This document shows positions 9,399 through 18,623 of a DNA stretch of 64,000 nt, piece by piece. The position numbers were made by a program, and so were the translations under genes. How positions within the stretch are numbered: position 1 is the stretch's first letter; each line of letters opens with the position of its first letter. Source of the stretch: Nocardioides abyssi (GTDB taxonomy: Bacteria > Actinomycetota > Actinomycetes > Propionibacteriales > Nocardioidaceae). Under the pieces are notes generated by a model. That model was not told where the DNA came from, made no database searches, and saw nothing but the letters and a program-made list of their open reading frames with translations. The DNA lies in assembly GCF_030412915.1 (NCBI RefSeq), contig NZ_JAUHJR010000001.1:496001-560000 (forward strand), in the 5' to 3' direction.

Positions 9399-9406
9399 CG
9401 GGCTGG

Positions 9407-10846
9407 CTACTCCCGGACCTCGCCGGGCAGCACGGCCACGAACGTGGCGCCCTGCCCGGGAGGGGAGGGCGCGAGGTGGAGGTCACCGCCCTGCTCGACC
9501 ATGAGCCGGTGGGCGATGTGCAGGCCGATGCCCTGCCCCGTGGACCCGGACCCGCGGCGCCCCCAGTCGAAGATGCCGCCGGCCAGGTCGGCAGGGACGC
9601 CGGGGCCGTCGTCGGCCACCCGGATCACGACCGCGTCGGCGGCGTGGTCGACCTCGAGGGTGCAGGCGGTGCGGGCGTGCTGCGCCGCGTTCTCCAGCAG
9701 GATGTTGACCACCTCGGCCACGTCGTCCGGCCGGCCGAGGGCCCTGACGCGGCCGGGGCCCCAGACGACCCGGCGGCCGCGGGCCCGGTGGGCGGTCACG
9801 ATCGGCTCGAGGACGGCGTCGAGGTCGACCTGCTCGAAGCGGGCCGTGCGCCGCCCGTCCATCAACCGCTGGAGGCGGGCCGCCTCGGCGTCGATCGCCT
9901 GCTCGAGGTGGCGTCGTCGGTCGTCCGGCAGGGCCGGTTGGGTGTGGAGGATCTGCGAGACGTTGGCGATGCCCGCGATGGTCGCCCCGATCTCGTGGAG
10001 CCGCTCCCGGTTGACCCGGGCGTCCGCCTCCAGGTGCTCCATGCGCTGGCGCAGGCTCCGCACCGTGCTGCCGTGCCGGTGCGTCTTCACCTGCAGGAGC
10101 GCCAGGGAGGTGTGGATGAGGACGGCGGCGCCGCCGATCCGCAGGACGGTCGCGACCGCTGCCACGACGTCGTCGAACAGGCCGGGCGCCAGGACCAGGT
10201 GGCTGAACCCGAGCGCGACGGACGCGAGCCCGATCCGCAGCCGCACCCACCCCGGCGAGCCGACGAGACGCGTCAGCAGCAGCGCCGCGCAGACCTGACC
10301 GGCGAAGAGCAGGACCGCGAGTCCCTGGAGGGCCGCCCCGGACAGGCTCAGGGCGGGCAGGTCGAGGGCGGCCGCGCGCAGCGCGGTGGCGGCCGCGCCG
10401 ACCGCCAGGCCGGCGAGGAACGGGTCGGCACGCAGCGGCCGCCGCGCGGCGAGGACCGTGCCGGCGACGACGAGCGCCTGCAGGGCCAGGTCGATCCCCG
10501 TCATCCAGGTCGCGTGCGCGGCGGAATCCGCCGGCCGGGCGAGGTGGACGGCGGCCAGGCCGACGCCCTGGGTGCCCACGACCGTCACCCCGGCCGCCAG
10601 CCACGCGGTCGTCGGGTTCGCCGACATCCGCCAGCAGACGTAGAACAGCAGGCCCGCCACGGAGACCGACGGGTAGACGAGCAACTCGTAGGCCAGCGCC
10701 GCGCGGTCGAGCTCACGGGCCCCGGGCACCAGCCACCCGAGGAGCAGCAGCGGCACCGTCAGGACCAGCACGAGGGCGAGCATCGTCCGCCCGTCACCGG
10801 TGCCACGGTCCCGTGTACGTCGCATGCTCGGTCCCCACGTCGTCAT
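9407..10846 (-). CDS. Membrane sensor histidine kinase
   Basis: This is about 479 residues. The N-terminal half has roughly seven to eight hydrophobic helices. After it comes a short coiled stretch and a dimerisation/phosphoacceptor helix with RLHEIGATIAGI (probable phosphorylated His). The ATPase domain at the C-terminus has NILLENAAQHA, DDGPGVP and GSTGQGIGLHIAH. The start is either ATG 10846 or ATG 10825; the longer is listed. No response regulator lies beside it, so its partner is elsewhere. It converges on the phosphotransferase gene with an 8-base gap and diverges from the Ser/Thr kinase gene. Confidence 0.85.
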   Translation of the reverse strand: MTTWGPSMRRTRDRGTGDGRTMLALVLVLTVPLLLLGWLVPGARELDRAALAYELLVYPSVSVAGLLFYVCWRMSANPTTAWLAAGVTVVGTQGVGLAAVHLARPADSAAHATWMTGIDLALQALVVAGTVLAARRPLRADPFLAGLAVGAAATALRAAALDLPALSLSGAALQGLAVLLFAGQVCAALLLTRLVGSPGWVRLRIGLASVALGFSHLVLAPGLFDDVVAAVATVLRIGGAAVLIHTSLALLQVKTHRHGSTVRSLRQRMEHLEADARVNRERLHEIGATIAGIANVSQILHTQPALPDDRRRHLEQAIDAEAARLQRLMDGRRTARFEQVDLDAVLEPIVTAHRARGRRVVWGPGRVRALGRPDDVAEVVNILLENAAQHARTACTLEVDHAADAVVIRVADDGPGVPADLAGGIFDWGRRGSGSTGQGIGLHIAHRLMVEQGGDLHLAPSPPGQGATFVAVLPGEVRE

Positions 10847-11029
10847 CCCGCCGGCCTCGGCCGAGCCCGCTGACGGCGTCTGGACAGGGTAGAGGGCTTC
10901 GTGCCCGGTTGTCGTCCGGCGACCCCCGCCAGGTGCGGGCCACCAGCACCGGGACGCGATCCGTGCGCTTGCCCGGACCCGCCCGCGGGTAGGGGATAGC
11001 GACCGCGACGGAACCAGGCAGGAGAACAG

Positions 11030-12568
11030 ATGCCCCCCGAGACCATCGCCGGCCGCTACGACGTCGTGCGCGAGGTCGGCCGCGGCGGGATGGGTGCCGT
11101 CTGGCTCTGCCAGGACCGCACCCTCGGCCGCGAGGTCGCCGTCAAGCAGGTCGGCGGCCTGCCCGGTGAGTCCACGCCGCACCTGGCGCGGGCACTGCGC
11201 GAGGCCCGGTCGTCCGCGGCGCTGAACCACCCCAACGTGGTCTCGATCTTCGACGCGATCGAGGACGGCGGCCACGTGTGGCTGGTGATGGAGTACCTCC
11301 CCTCCCGCAACCTCTCCGAGGTGCTCAAGGAGGGCCCGGTCGAGGTACGCCGCGCGGCGCGGCTCGGCGCGCAGGTCGCCGACGGCCTGGCTGCTGCGCA
11401 CGCCCGCGGGGTGGTGCACCGCGACGTGAAGCCCGGCAACATCCTGGTCACCGACGACGACGTCGCGAAGATCTCCGACTTCGGCATCGCCCGCACGCTG
11501 GGCGAGGAGCAGCTGACCCAGACCGGCATGGTCGCCGGCACGCCGCTCTACTTCTCGCCGGCGCTGGCCCGCGGCGGGGCGCCGACGCCGGCCGACGACG
11601 TGTGGGCGCTCGGCGCGAGCCTGTTCGCCGCCGTCGAGGGCGAGCCGCCGTGGCCCTCGCAGGAGAACTCGATCGCGATGCTCATGCACATCGTCGGCCA
11701 CGAGCCGCCGGTGCCGCGTCGCGCGGGCGCGCTGACCGAGCCGATCCGCCGGATGATGGACGTCGACGCGGACGCCCGACCGAGCATGAACGAGGCCGCC
11801 GCCGCCCTGCGCACGGTGGCCGAGGGCGGGGACGCCTCGACCGTGCTGCTCCCGGCCGGCGGCGCCGCGACGACCGTCCCGGAGGCGGTCCCCGCACCCG
11901 AGCCGACCCCGGACCCCACTCCTGCGCCCACGCCCGCCCCGGCACCCACGCCGGCACCCACCCCCGCCCCGGCGCCGGTGGCCGCGGCCGCCGCGGGGGA
12001 GCCCACCGACCCGCGCCGACGGCGTACCGCCCTCGCGCTGCTGGCTGCCGCCGCCGTCATCGTCGTCGCGCTGGGCGCCGCGCTGCTGAGCGGCGTCCTC
12101 GGCGGCGACGACGACCCCGGCACCGCGACGGACCGCCCGGGCGGCGACCGGTCGCGCTCCGCCCCGCCGGCCTCCGACGACGCCGACGAGGACCCGGCCC
12201 CCGAGACCTCCGAGCCCGCCGGGGAGACCTCCGAGCCCAGCCCGGAGGAGACGACGGAGACGACGGAGGAGGACCCGACCCCGGTGAGCAGCGGCGACGG
12301 CGCGCAGGTCGTCGAGGACTACTACGGGCAGCTGCCGGACGACACCCGCGCCGCCTGGGACACCCTCTCGCCGGAGTCGCAGGAGGCGGTGGGGAGCTAC
12401 GGCAGCTTCCGCTCCTTCTGGAACACCGTCGACTCGGTCGCCGTCGAGGGCGTCACCGAGGAGGACGACGGCTCGCTGCTGGTCGAGCTGGTCTACAACG
12501 GCTCGGACCGGGAGACCCGCCGGCTGACTGTGGCCGACGGCCTGATCACGGACGGTGGGGTCGTCTGA
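11030..12568 (+). CDS. Transmembrane serine/threonine protein kinase (PknB-like)
   Basis: This is a 512-residue protein. The kinase domain occupies about residues 8-270, with GRGGMG near 18, AVKQV (ATP lysine) near 39, HRDVKPGN near 131 and SDFGIAR near 150. The activation segment ends GTPLYFSPALA where relatives have SPE, so the conserved APE glutamate is replaced by alanine. A Pro/Ala/Thr-rich linker (about 285-325) leads to one membrane helix near 340-360. An acidic, Ser/Thr/Glu-rich stretch follows, then an outer domain of about 95 residues, not a PASTA repeat. GGAG at 11021 sets ATG 11030. Its substrates and signal are unknown. Confidence 0.9.
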   Translation: MPPETIAGRYDVVREVGRGGMGAVWLCQDRTLGREVAVKQVGGLPGESTPHLARALREARSSAALNHPNVVSIFDAIEDGGHVWLVMEYLPSRNLSEVLKEGPVEVRRAARLGAQVADGLAAAHARGVVHRDVKPGNILVTDDDVAKISDFGIARTLGEEQLTQTGMVAGTPLYFSPALARGGAPTPADDVWALGASLFAAVEGEPPWPSQENSIAMLMHIVGHEPPVPRRAGALTEPIRRMMDVDADARPSMNEAAAALRTVAEGGDASTVLLPAGGAATTVPEAVPAPEPTPDPTPAPTPAPAPTPAPTPAPAPVAAAAAGEPTDPRRRRTALALLAAAAVIVVALGAALLSGVLGGDDDPGTATDRPGGDRSRSAPPASDDADEDPAPETSEPAGETSEPSPEETTETTEEDPTPVSSGDGAQVVEDYYGQLPDDTRAAWDTLSPESQEAVGSYGSFRSFWNTVDSVAVEGVTEEDDGSLLVELVYNGSDRETRRLTVADGLITDGGVV

Positions 12569-12624
12569 GGCCTGCCCTGGCGAGGATCCACACGGCGCGG
12601 TCAGGAGGCGCGAGCCGCACGACG

Positions 12625-13881
12625 GTGCTGCTGGCCGGCACGTCCGCGGGCGGCCACGCGCTCGCGGCGTACCTGTGGTGGCGCTGGCGCGGCACCCGGG
12701 CCGAGCTGCGCGACGTCGGCCGGAGCGCCGCCGCGAGGAGGCGGGCGGCGGCGGAGGCCACCGAGCGCTACCGGTCGCTGTTCGACTACCACCCCAGCGC
12801 CGTCTTCTCCCTCGACCTCGAGGGGCGCTTCGTCGAGGTCAACCCGGCCGCCGAGCGGGTCAGCGGCTACGACGCCGAGCAGCTGCGCACGATGTCGTTC
12901 CCCCAGATCCTCCCGGACGGGGAGGTCGAGCGGGTGGTCGCGGCGTTCACGGAGGTCGTGGACCGCCGGCCGCAGCTGTTCGAGACCGCCGTGTCCCGGC
13001 CCGACGGCTCCCTGGCCGAGGTCAGCGTGACCGGCCTGCCGATCGTCGTCGACGACGAGGTCGTCGGCGTCTACGGCATCGCCGAGGACGTGACGGTCCG
13101 CAACGCGCTGCAGCGCGAGCTCGAGCGCACGCGCCGCAGCGCCGAGCAGGCGAGCGAGGCCAAGTCGCTCTTCCTCGCCAACGTCAGCCACGAGATCCGC
13201 ACCCCGCTCACCGCGGTCATGGCGACCACCGAGCTGCTGGTCGACAGCGGCCTCGACGCCGACCAGGAGCGGCTCGCCGAGGCCGTCCAGCGCTCGAGCC
13301 GGCGGCTGCTGCGGCTGGTCGACGACATCCTCGACTTCTCCTCCATCGAGGCCGGCCGCACCTCGGTGCACCGCGTCGACCTCGACCTGCGCACGGTCGT
13401 GGCCGACACGGTCGCGCTGGTCCGCCCCGTCGCCGAGGAGCGTGGTCTCGAGGTCTCCCTCGAGCTCGACCCCGAGCTCCCGAGCCGGCTGACCGGCGAC
13501 CCCGGGCGGATCTCGCAGGTGCTGGGCAACCTGCTCGACAACGCGGTCAAGTTCACCTCCACCGGCGCGATCCACGTCGGGGTCGAGGTCGCCGAGCGGC
13601 AGCCCGGCTCGACCAAGGTGCTCGTCCGCGTCGAGGACACCGGCATCGGGATCACCCAGGACCAGCACGGCAAGCTGTTCCAGTCCTTCAGCCAGGGGGA
13701 CTCCTCGATCACCCGGCGGTACGGCGGCACCGGCCTCGGCCTGGCCATCTGCAAGCAGCTCGTCACGCTCATGGGCGGCTCGATCTGGGTGACCAGCACC
13801 CCCGGCCGCGGCAGCACCTTCGCGTTCGTGGTGCCGTTGGGACGGCCCGTGGCGTCGCCGCCGACTCCCTCGGCCGGCTGA
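12625..13881 (+). CDS. PAS-domain sensor histidine kinase
   Basis: This protein of about 418 residues starts at GTG 12625; AGGAGG at 12603-12608 is 16 bases away and the reading frame is open further upstream, so the start is uncertain. One N-terminal hydrophobic segment (VLLAGTSAGGHALAAYLWWR) precedes a PAS domain at about residues 45-165 (RYRSLFDYHPSAVFSLDLEG). The phosphoacceptor helix has [11 protein letters not shown]. The ATPase domain has DNAVKF, DTGIGI and [13 protein letters not shown]. There is no receiver domain. It follows the Ser/Thr kinase by 56 bases, and its stop codon lies inside a genome repeat copy (13876-13912). Confidence 0.82.
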   Translation: MLLAGTSAGGHALAAYLWWRWRGTRAELRDVGRSAAARRRAAAEATERYRSLFDYHPSAVFSLDLEGRFVEVNPAAERVSGYDAEQLRTMSFPQILPDGEVERVVAAFTEVVDRRPQLFETAVSRPDGSLAEVSVTGLPIVVDDEVVGVYGIAEDVTVRNALQRELERTRRSAEQASEAKSLFLANVSHEIRTPLTAVMATTELLVDSGLDADQERLAEAVQRSSRRLLRLVDDILDFSSIEAGRTSVHRVDLDLRTVVADTVALVRPVAEERGLEVSLELDPELPSRLTGDPGRISQVLGNLLDNAVKFTSTGAIHVGVEVAERQPGSTKVLVRVEDTGIGITQDQHGKLFQSFSQGDSSITRRYGGTGLGLAICKQLVTLMGGSIWVTSTPGRGSTFAFVVPLGRPVASPPTPSAG

Positions 13882-13912
13882 GGAGGGTCGCGCATCGGCC
13901 GTCCCGAGACCC
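13876..13912 (+). repeat. Palindromic genome repeat copy, degenerate
   Basis: The sequence from GGCTGAGGAGGG to CCCGAGACCC is a degraded copy of the GGTTGAGGAG...GTCTCGAAACCC family found at several places in this window. It separates two convergent kinase genes. It also supplies the TGA (13879-13881) that ends the upstream histidine kinase. Confidence 0.7.
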
Positions 13913-13933
13913 GACGCGTGGGGCTGCCGCCCG

Positions 13934-16444
13934 TCAGGCGGGCGCGCCCGCCCAGCGCTGCAGGACCGACTGCAGCTCGTCGGGACGGACCGGCTTGGGG
14001 ACGAAGTCGTCCATCCCGGCGGCCAGGCACCGGTCCCGCTCCGCCACGGTGACGCCGGCGGTCATCGCGATCACCGGCGTGTGCCGCCCGCCGGCCTCCC
14101 GCCGCCGCAGCTCGGCCGTCGCGGCGAACCCGTCGAGCACCGGCATGTGGCAGTCCATGAGCACGGCGTCGTACTCCCGCTCGGCGAGCATCGTCAATGC
14201 CTCGGCGCCGTCGGCGGCCACGTCGGCGGTCCAGCCGCGCGCGCCGAGGATGCCGACCGCGACCAGCTGGTTGATCTCGCTGTCCTCGACGACCAGGACG
14301 TGCCCGGCCCCGGTGCGTGCGCCGTGTGGTGCGGCGGGGCGGGCGCCGAGCGGGGCCGTGAGACGTTCGCACGCGACGGCGCGCAGGCGAGCCATGTGCA
14401 GCGGCTTGGTGAGGATGGCGCCGATGCCGGCGGCGGCGGTGTCGCCGAGGTCGACCTCCGGCTCGGAGGTCAGCAGCACCATCGGCGGCGCCTCGCCACC
14501 GGCCGTGATGCGCCGCGCCAGCTCGAGCCCGTCGGTGCCGGGCATGCACAGGTCGAGCAGCACCAGGGCCGGCCGCAGGCCGCCGTCGAGGAACGCGAGC
14601 GCCGCCTCGGCCCCGTCGGCGAGGGTGACCTCCATGCCCCAGGCGCCGAGCTGACCCTCGAGCACGAGGCGGTTGGTGGCGTTGTCGTCGACGACGAGCA
14701 CCCGCCGTCCGGCGAGCACGTCGCGGCGGCCAGCGCCCGTGGCGGTGACCGCCGGGGCGTCGTGCGCGAGCGCCATCGGCACGCGGAACCAGAACGTGCT
14801 GCCCACCCCGGGCTCGCTCGTCACGCCGAGGGTGCCGCCCATCGCGTCCACCAGCCGGCGGCAGATCGCCAGGCCGAGGCCGGTCCCGCCGTACTGGCGG
14901 GTGGTCGAGGAGTCGGCCTGGGAGAAGGGCTCGAAGACACGGTCGCGCTGCTCCTCGGTCAGACCGATGCCGGTGTCCCGCACCTCGAACCGCACGAGGA
15001 CCTCGTCCTCGGTCCGGCCGTCGAGGTGCGCCGAGACGACGACCTCGCCCTCGTGGGTGAACTTCACCGCGTTGCCGACCAGGTTGAGCAGCACCTGCCG
15101 CAGCCGGGCGGGGTCGCCGCGCAGTGCGGTCGGCAGGTCGGGGGAGCAGTAGGCGAGCAGCTCCAGGCCGCGCTCGCGTGCCTGGCCGGCGACCAGCTCG
15201 GCGGCGCCCTCGACGACGGGGACGAGGTCCAGGTCGACGACCTCGAGCTCGAGCCTCCCGGCCTCGACCTTGGAGAAGTCGAGGATGTCGTCGATGACCG
15301 TGCGCAGCGCCTCGCCTGCGTCGCGCGCCCCCTCGGCGTACTGCCGCTGACGGTCGGTGAGCTCGGTGCCCAGCAGCAGGCCGCTGAGGCCGATGACGCC
15401 GTTCAGCGGCGTGCGGATCTCGTGCGACATCGTCGCCAGGAAGTCCGACTTCGCAGCGGACGCGGCCTGCGCAGCGGCCAGTGCGTCAGCCTCCCAGCGC
15501 AGCTGCCGAGCCGTGCGCACGACCGCGATCGCCGCGAGCACCACGGCGGCGGCGCCGGCGGCGAGCACGTTCCCCTCGCGCCCGACCAGGTCGTCGACCA
15601 CCAGCACGCCGATCGGCGCGAGGAGCGGCAGGATCGTGACGGCCATCCGGGTGCCGGCGTGCTCGCCGGCCGTGACGCCGACCGACTCCGCTGGAGCCGC
15701 GGGTCGCGGACACGCCGAGCGGGCGAGCAGGACCGCGCCGACCAGCCAGCCCAGGTCGAGCCACGCCTCTACGGGGCCGGAGAGCGAGAACAGCAGGTAA
15801 CCGAGGTCGGAGAGCAGCCAGCACCCCATGCCGAGCGCGAACTCGAGCCCGATCCGGTCGCGCGTCGCCCGGGTGGCGAGCGTGCGCAGCACCAGGCCGA
15901 GGAGCACGGCGTCGGCGACCGGGTACGCCGCGAAGACCGCCCGCTCGGCGGCGCTGGCCGTCTCGTCACCGACGATGGCACCGATCGAGACGTCCCAGAG
16001 CAGCAGCACGCAGAGGGTCACGATCGTGAGCGCGTCGAGCAGCACCTCCGCGTCGCGGCGTCCACGCGGACGCACCTGCCACAGCGCCGCGAGGAGCGCG
16101 GCGCCCAACCCGAGGTAGCTGGCGAAGTACGGCACGTCGGCCCACGACACGTCCGGTTCCGGGCCGGTCCAGGCGTAGAGGTACCAGATGACGTCGGCGA
16201 GCGCGTTCGCCGCCAGCCCGCCCGCGACCAGGGCCGGCACGAGGCGCCGTCCCGGTTCGGCCGCGCGTGCTCCGAGGGCGGCCACCACGGCCGTGCCGAC
16301 GATGACGACGACGTACGTCGCGTCGTAGAGCCAGCTGGCGGCGCCGGTCAGGTTGAGGACCAGGGCTGTCGCGGCCAGCGCCAGCAGGCCCGCCGGCAGC
16401 ACCGTCCGCACCACCCCTCGGAAGGACCACGGCGCCGCGAGCAT
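13934..16444 (-). CDS. Hybrid sensor histidine kinase with two receiver domains
   Basis: This 836-residue protein has eight to ten hydrophobic helices in its first ~300 residues. The phosphoacceptor domain carries [11 protein letters not shown] near residue 340. The ATPase domain carries [17 protein letters not shown] and [13 protein letters not shown]. Receiver 1 (about 580-700) has VVDDNATN with phosphoacceptor LLDLCMP. Receiver 2 (about 715-830) has VVEDSEIN with LMDCHMP and TAG..KP. There is no Hpt domain, unlike BarA/ArcB, so a separate phosphotransfer protein is needed or the output is internal. It is divergent from the molybdopterin gene. With the three kinases before it, it forms a signalling cluster lacking any DNA-binding regulator. 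Confidence 0.92.
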   Translation of the reverse strand: MLAAPWSFRGVVRTVLPAGLLALAATALVLNLTGAASWLYDATYVVVIVGTAVVAALGARAAEPGRRLVPALVAGGLAANALADVIWYLYAWTGPEPDVSWADVPYFASYLGLGAALLAALWQVRPRGRRDAEVLLDALTIVTLCVLLLWDVSIGAIVGDETASAAERAVFAAYPVADAVLLGLVLRTLATRATRDRIGLEFALGMGCWLLSDLGYLLFSLSGPVEAWLDLGWLVGAVLLARSACPRPAAPAESVGVTAGEHAGTRMAVTILPLLAPIGVLVVDDLVGREGNVLAAGAAAVVLAAIAVVRTARQLRWEADALAAAQAASAAKSDFLATMSHEIRTPLNGVIGLSGLLLGTELTDRQRQYAEGARDAGEALRTVIDDILDFSKVEAGRLELEVVDLDLVPVVEGAAELVAGQARERGLELLAYCSPDLPTALRGDPARLRQVLLNLVGNAVKFTHEGEVVVSAHLDGRTEDEVLVRFEVRDTGIGLTEEQRDRVFEPFSQADSSTTRQYGGTGLGLAICRRLVDAMGGTLGVTSEPGVGSTFWFRVPMALAHDAPAVTATGAGRRDVLAGRRVLVVDDNATNRLVLEGQLGAWGMEVTLADGAEAALAFLDGGLRPALVLLDLCMPGTDGLELARRITAGGEAPPMVLLTSEPEVDLGDTAAAGIGAILTKPLHMARLRAVACERLTAPLGARPAAPHGARTGAGHVLVVEDSEINQLVAVGILGARGWTADVAADGAEALTMLAEREYDAVLMDCHMPVLDGFAATAELRRREAGGRHTPVIAMTAGVTVAERDRCLAAGMDDFVPKPVRPDELQSVLQRWAGAPA

Positions 16445-16544
16445 GGCGCCAGTCTCGCCGGTTCGCGGTCACCGGGTGGCATTTCGGGCGGTTCCACGGC
16501 GCGAGGTGCCCGTCCGGCCACCGGGGTACCCGGCTAGCGGGCTC

Positions 16545-16664
16545 GGCTACCTCGGCCGCGTCGCCGCGGTGGTCCTCGAGACCGACGGCACGCTCAGCGT
16601 CGTCCCGCGGGACTCGGCCGGGGACCGGTCCGCCCTCGCCGACCTGCGGCTCGCGGGACGGCGG
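16545..16664 (+). pseudogene. Possible remnant of a DUF421 (YetF-like) membrane protein C-terminus
   Basis: The 322-base gap between the hybrid kinase and the molybdopterin gene contains an open stretch reading VAAVVLETDGTLSVVPRDSA. It resembles the last conserved strand of DUF421 proteins. No membrane helices or start lie upstream in any frame, so this looks like the tail of a lost gene. The resemblance is from memory of the family and is not certain. The rest of the gap shows only GAGGAGGA before the next start. Confidence 0.35.
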
Positions 16665-16766
16665 GTGAGGCGACGGCGCACCCGGACGGATCGAGTCCCG
16701 CACGAGCGGGCACCGGCCGGCCCGGGCGACGTCCCGACCGGGTGCGCCCTGTCGTGAGGAGGACGG

Positions 16767-18578
16767 ATGGACGAGCAGGCCCCGAGCGCGTCGTCGCGCG
16801 TCGACCGGATCGCGGAGCCGTGGGGCACGCGTACGCCGTACGGTCCCGGCGAGCGGTGGCCGGTGCGGGTCGACACCCATCTCGCCGAGGGGGTCGGCGA
16901 TGAGGACGTGGACCGCTGGGTCCCGACGGCGTCGATCCTGCACTCGAACGGCGACGGGCTGGACATCGCGGTCAGGGACGGCCGGATCGTGGGCGTCCGC
17001 GGCCGCGCGGAGGACCGCGTCAACCACGGCCGGCTGGGCCCGAAGGACCTCTACGGCTGGCAGGCCAACAACTCGGCCGACCGGCTGACCAAGCCACTGA
17101 TCCGCAGGGACGGTGCGCTCGTCGAGACCGACTGGGACACCGCCATGGAGGCGGTGGCGGGGCGCACGAAGGCGCTGCTGGCCGAGCGCGGGCCGAGCTC
17201 GATCGGGTTCTACACGACCGGACAGCTGTTCCTGGAGGAGTACTACACGCTCGGCCTGATCGCCCACGGCGGCATCGGGACCAGCCACGTCGACGGCAAC
17301 ACCCGGCTGTGCACCGCGACGGCAGCGGCCGCGTTGAAGGAGTCCTTCGCCTCCGACGGCCAGCCCGGGTCGTACACCGACATCGACCACGCCGACGTCA
17401 TCTGCCTCTACGGCCACAACATGGCCGAGACCCAGACGGTGCTGTGGACACGGATCCTCGACCGGCTCGCCGGGCCGAACCCGCCCCAGGTCCTCTGCGT
17501 CGACCCTCGCGAGACGCCGGTCGCCCGGCACGCCACCGTGCACCTCGCGCCTCGCCCCGGCACCAACGTGATGCTCATGAACGCCCTGCTGCGCGAGATC
17601 CTCGAGCACAACTGGGTCGACGAGGCGTACGTCGAGGCGCACGCGGTCGGGTACGCCGAGCTGGAGATGATGCTCGACGGCTACACGGTCGAGCGGGCCG
17701 CCGAGGTCTGCGGCGTACCGCCTGCGGACCTGCGCGAGGCGGCCCGCATCATCGGCGGCGCCGAGCGACTGCTCTCGACCGTCCTGCAGGGCTTCTACCA
17801 GTCCCACCAGGCGACCGCCGCAGCCGTGCAGGTCAACAACATCCACATCGTCCGCGGCATGCTCGGCAGGCCCGGCTGCAGCGTCCTGCAGATGAACGGC
17901 CAGCCGACCGCGCAGAACACCCGGGAGTGCGGCGCCGACGGCGACCTCCCGGCGTTCCGCAACTGGTCGAACGACGCGCACATCGAGGACCTCGCGCGGG
18001 TCTGGAACGTCGACCCGATGGACATCCCGCACTACACCGCGCCCACCCACGCGATGCAGATGATGCGGTACGTCGAGGACGGCTCCATCCGGTTCCTCTA
18101 CGTCACCGCGACCAACCCTGCGGTGTCCATGCCCGAGCTGCGCCGGATGCGCCGCATCCTGTCCCAGGAGCGGCTGTTCCTGGTCGTGCAGGATATCTTC
18201 CTCTCCGAGACCGCGCAGCTGGCCGACGTCGTCCTGCCCGCCGCGACCTGGGGCGAGAAGACCGGGACGTTCACCAACGTCGACCGCACCGTCCACCTCT
18301 CGGAGAAGGCCGTCGACCCGCCCGGCGAGGCGCGGTCCGACCTCGACATCCTGCTCGACTACGCCCGCCGGCTCGACCTGCGCGACCAGGACGGGGCTCC
18401 GCTGGTGAAGTGGTCGACCGCCGAGGAGGCTTTCGAGGGGTGGAAGGAGTGCACCCGCGGCCGTCCCTGCGACTACACCGGGATGAGCTACGACAAGCTC
18501 CGTGGCAGCGGCGGCATCCAGTGGCCGTGCAACGACGAGCACCCGGACGGCACCGAGCGGATCTACGTGGACGGCTAG
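16767..18578 (+). CDS. Molybdopterin oxidoreductase, catalytic part up to the TAG
   Basis: This is the first 603 codons. WDTAMEAVAGRTKALL near residue 115 starts the Molybdopterin domain. VDGNTRLCTATAAAALKESF near 173 and GHNMAETQTVLWTRIL near 213 shape the cofactor pocket. VLQGFYQSHQATAAAVQVNN, LGRPGCSVLQMNGQPTAQNT and TWGEKTGTFTNVDRTVHLSE are typical of assimilatory nitrate reductase and formate dehydrogenase relatives. The C-terminal cofactor-clasping domain lies beyond the TAG, so this piece alone should not hold the bis-MGD cofactor. The segment around residue 50, where a 4Fe-4S cluster would bind, reads ASILHSNGDG and has no cysteines. Confidence 0.7.
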   Translation: MDEQAPSASSRVDRIAEPWGTRTPYGPGERWPVRVDTHLAEGVGDEDVDRWVPTASILHSNGDGLDIAVRDGRIVGVRGRAEDRVNHGRLGPKDLYGWQANNSADRLTKPLIRRDGALVETDWDTAMEAVAGRTKALLAERGPSSIGFYTTGQLFLEEYYTLGLIAHGGIGTSHVDGNTRLCTATAAAALKESFASDGQPGSYTDIDHADVICLYGHNMAETQTVLWTRILDRLAGPNPPQVLCVDPRETPVARHATVHLAPRPGTNVMLMNALLREILEHNWVDEAYVEAHAVGYAELEMMLDGYTVERAAEVCGVPPADLREAARIIGGAERLLSTVLQGFYQSHQATAAAVQVNNIHIVRGMLGRPGCSVLQMNGQPTAQNTRECGADGDLPAFRNWSNDAHIEDLARVWNVDPMDIPHYTAPTHAMQMMRYVEDGSIRFLYVTATNPAVSMPELRRMRRILSQERLFLVVQDIFLSETAQLADVVLPAATWGEKTGTFTNVDRTVHLSEKAVDPPGEARSDLDILLDYARRLDLRDQDGAPLVKWSTAEEAFEGWKECTRGRPCDYTGMSYDKLRGSGGIQWPCNDEHPDGTERIYVDG

Positions 18579-18623
18579 TTCTGGTCCGACCCCGACTACT
18601 GCGAGAGCTACGGCCGCGACCTG

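Noticed and set aside
18576-18578. Recoded selenocysteine or pyrrolysine in the molybdopterin gene
   Set aside because: Selenocysteine uses TGA, and a selenocysteine would be near the N-terminal active site rather than here. Pyrrolysine genes are not known in such organisms. An error or recent mutation is simpler.
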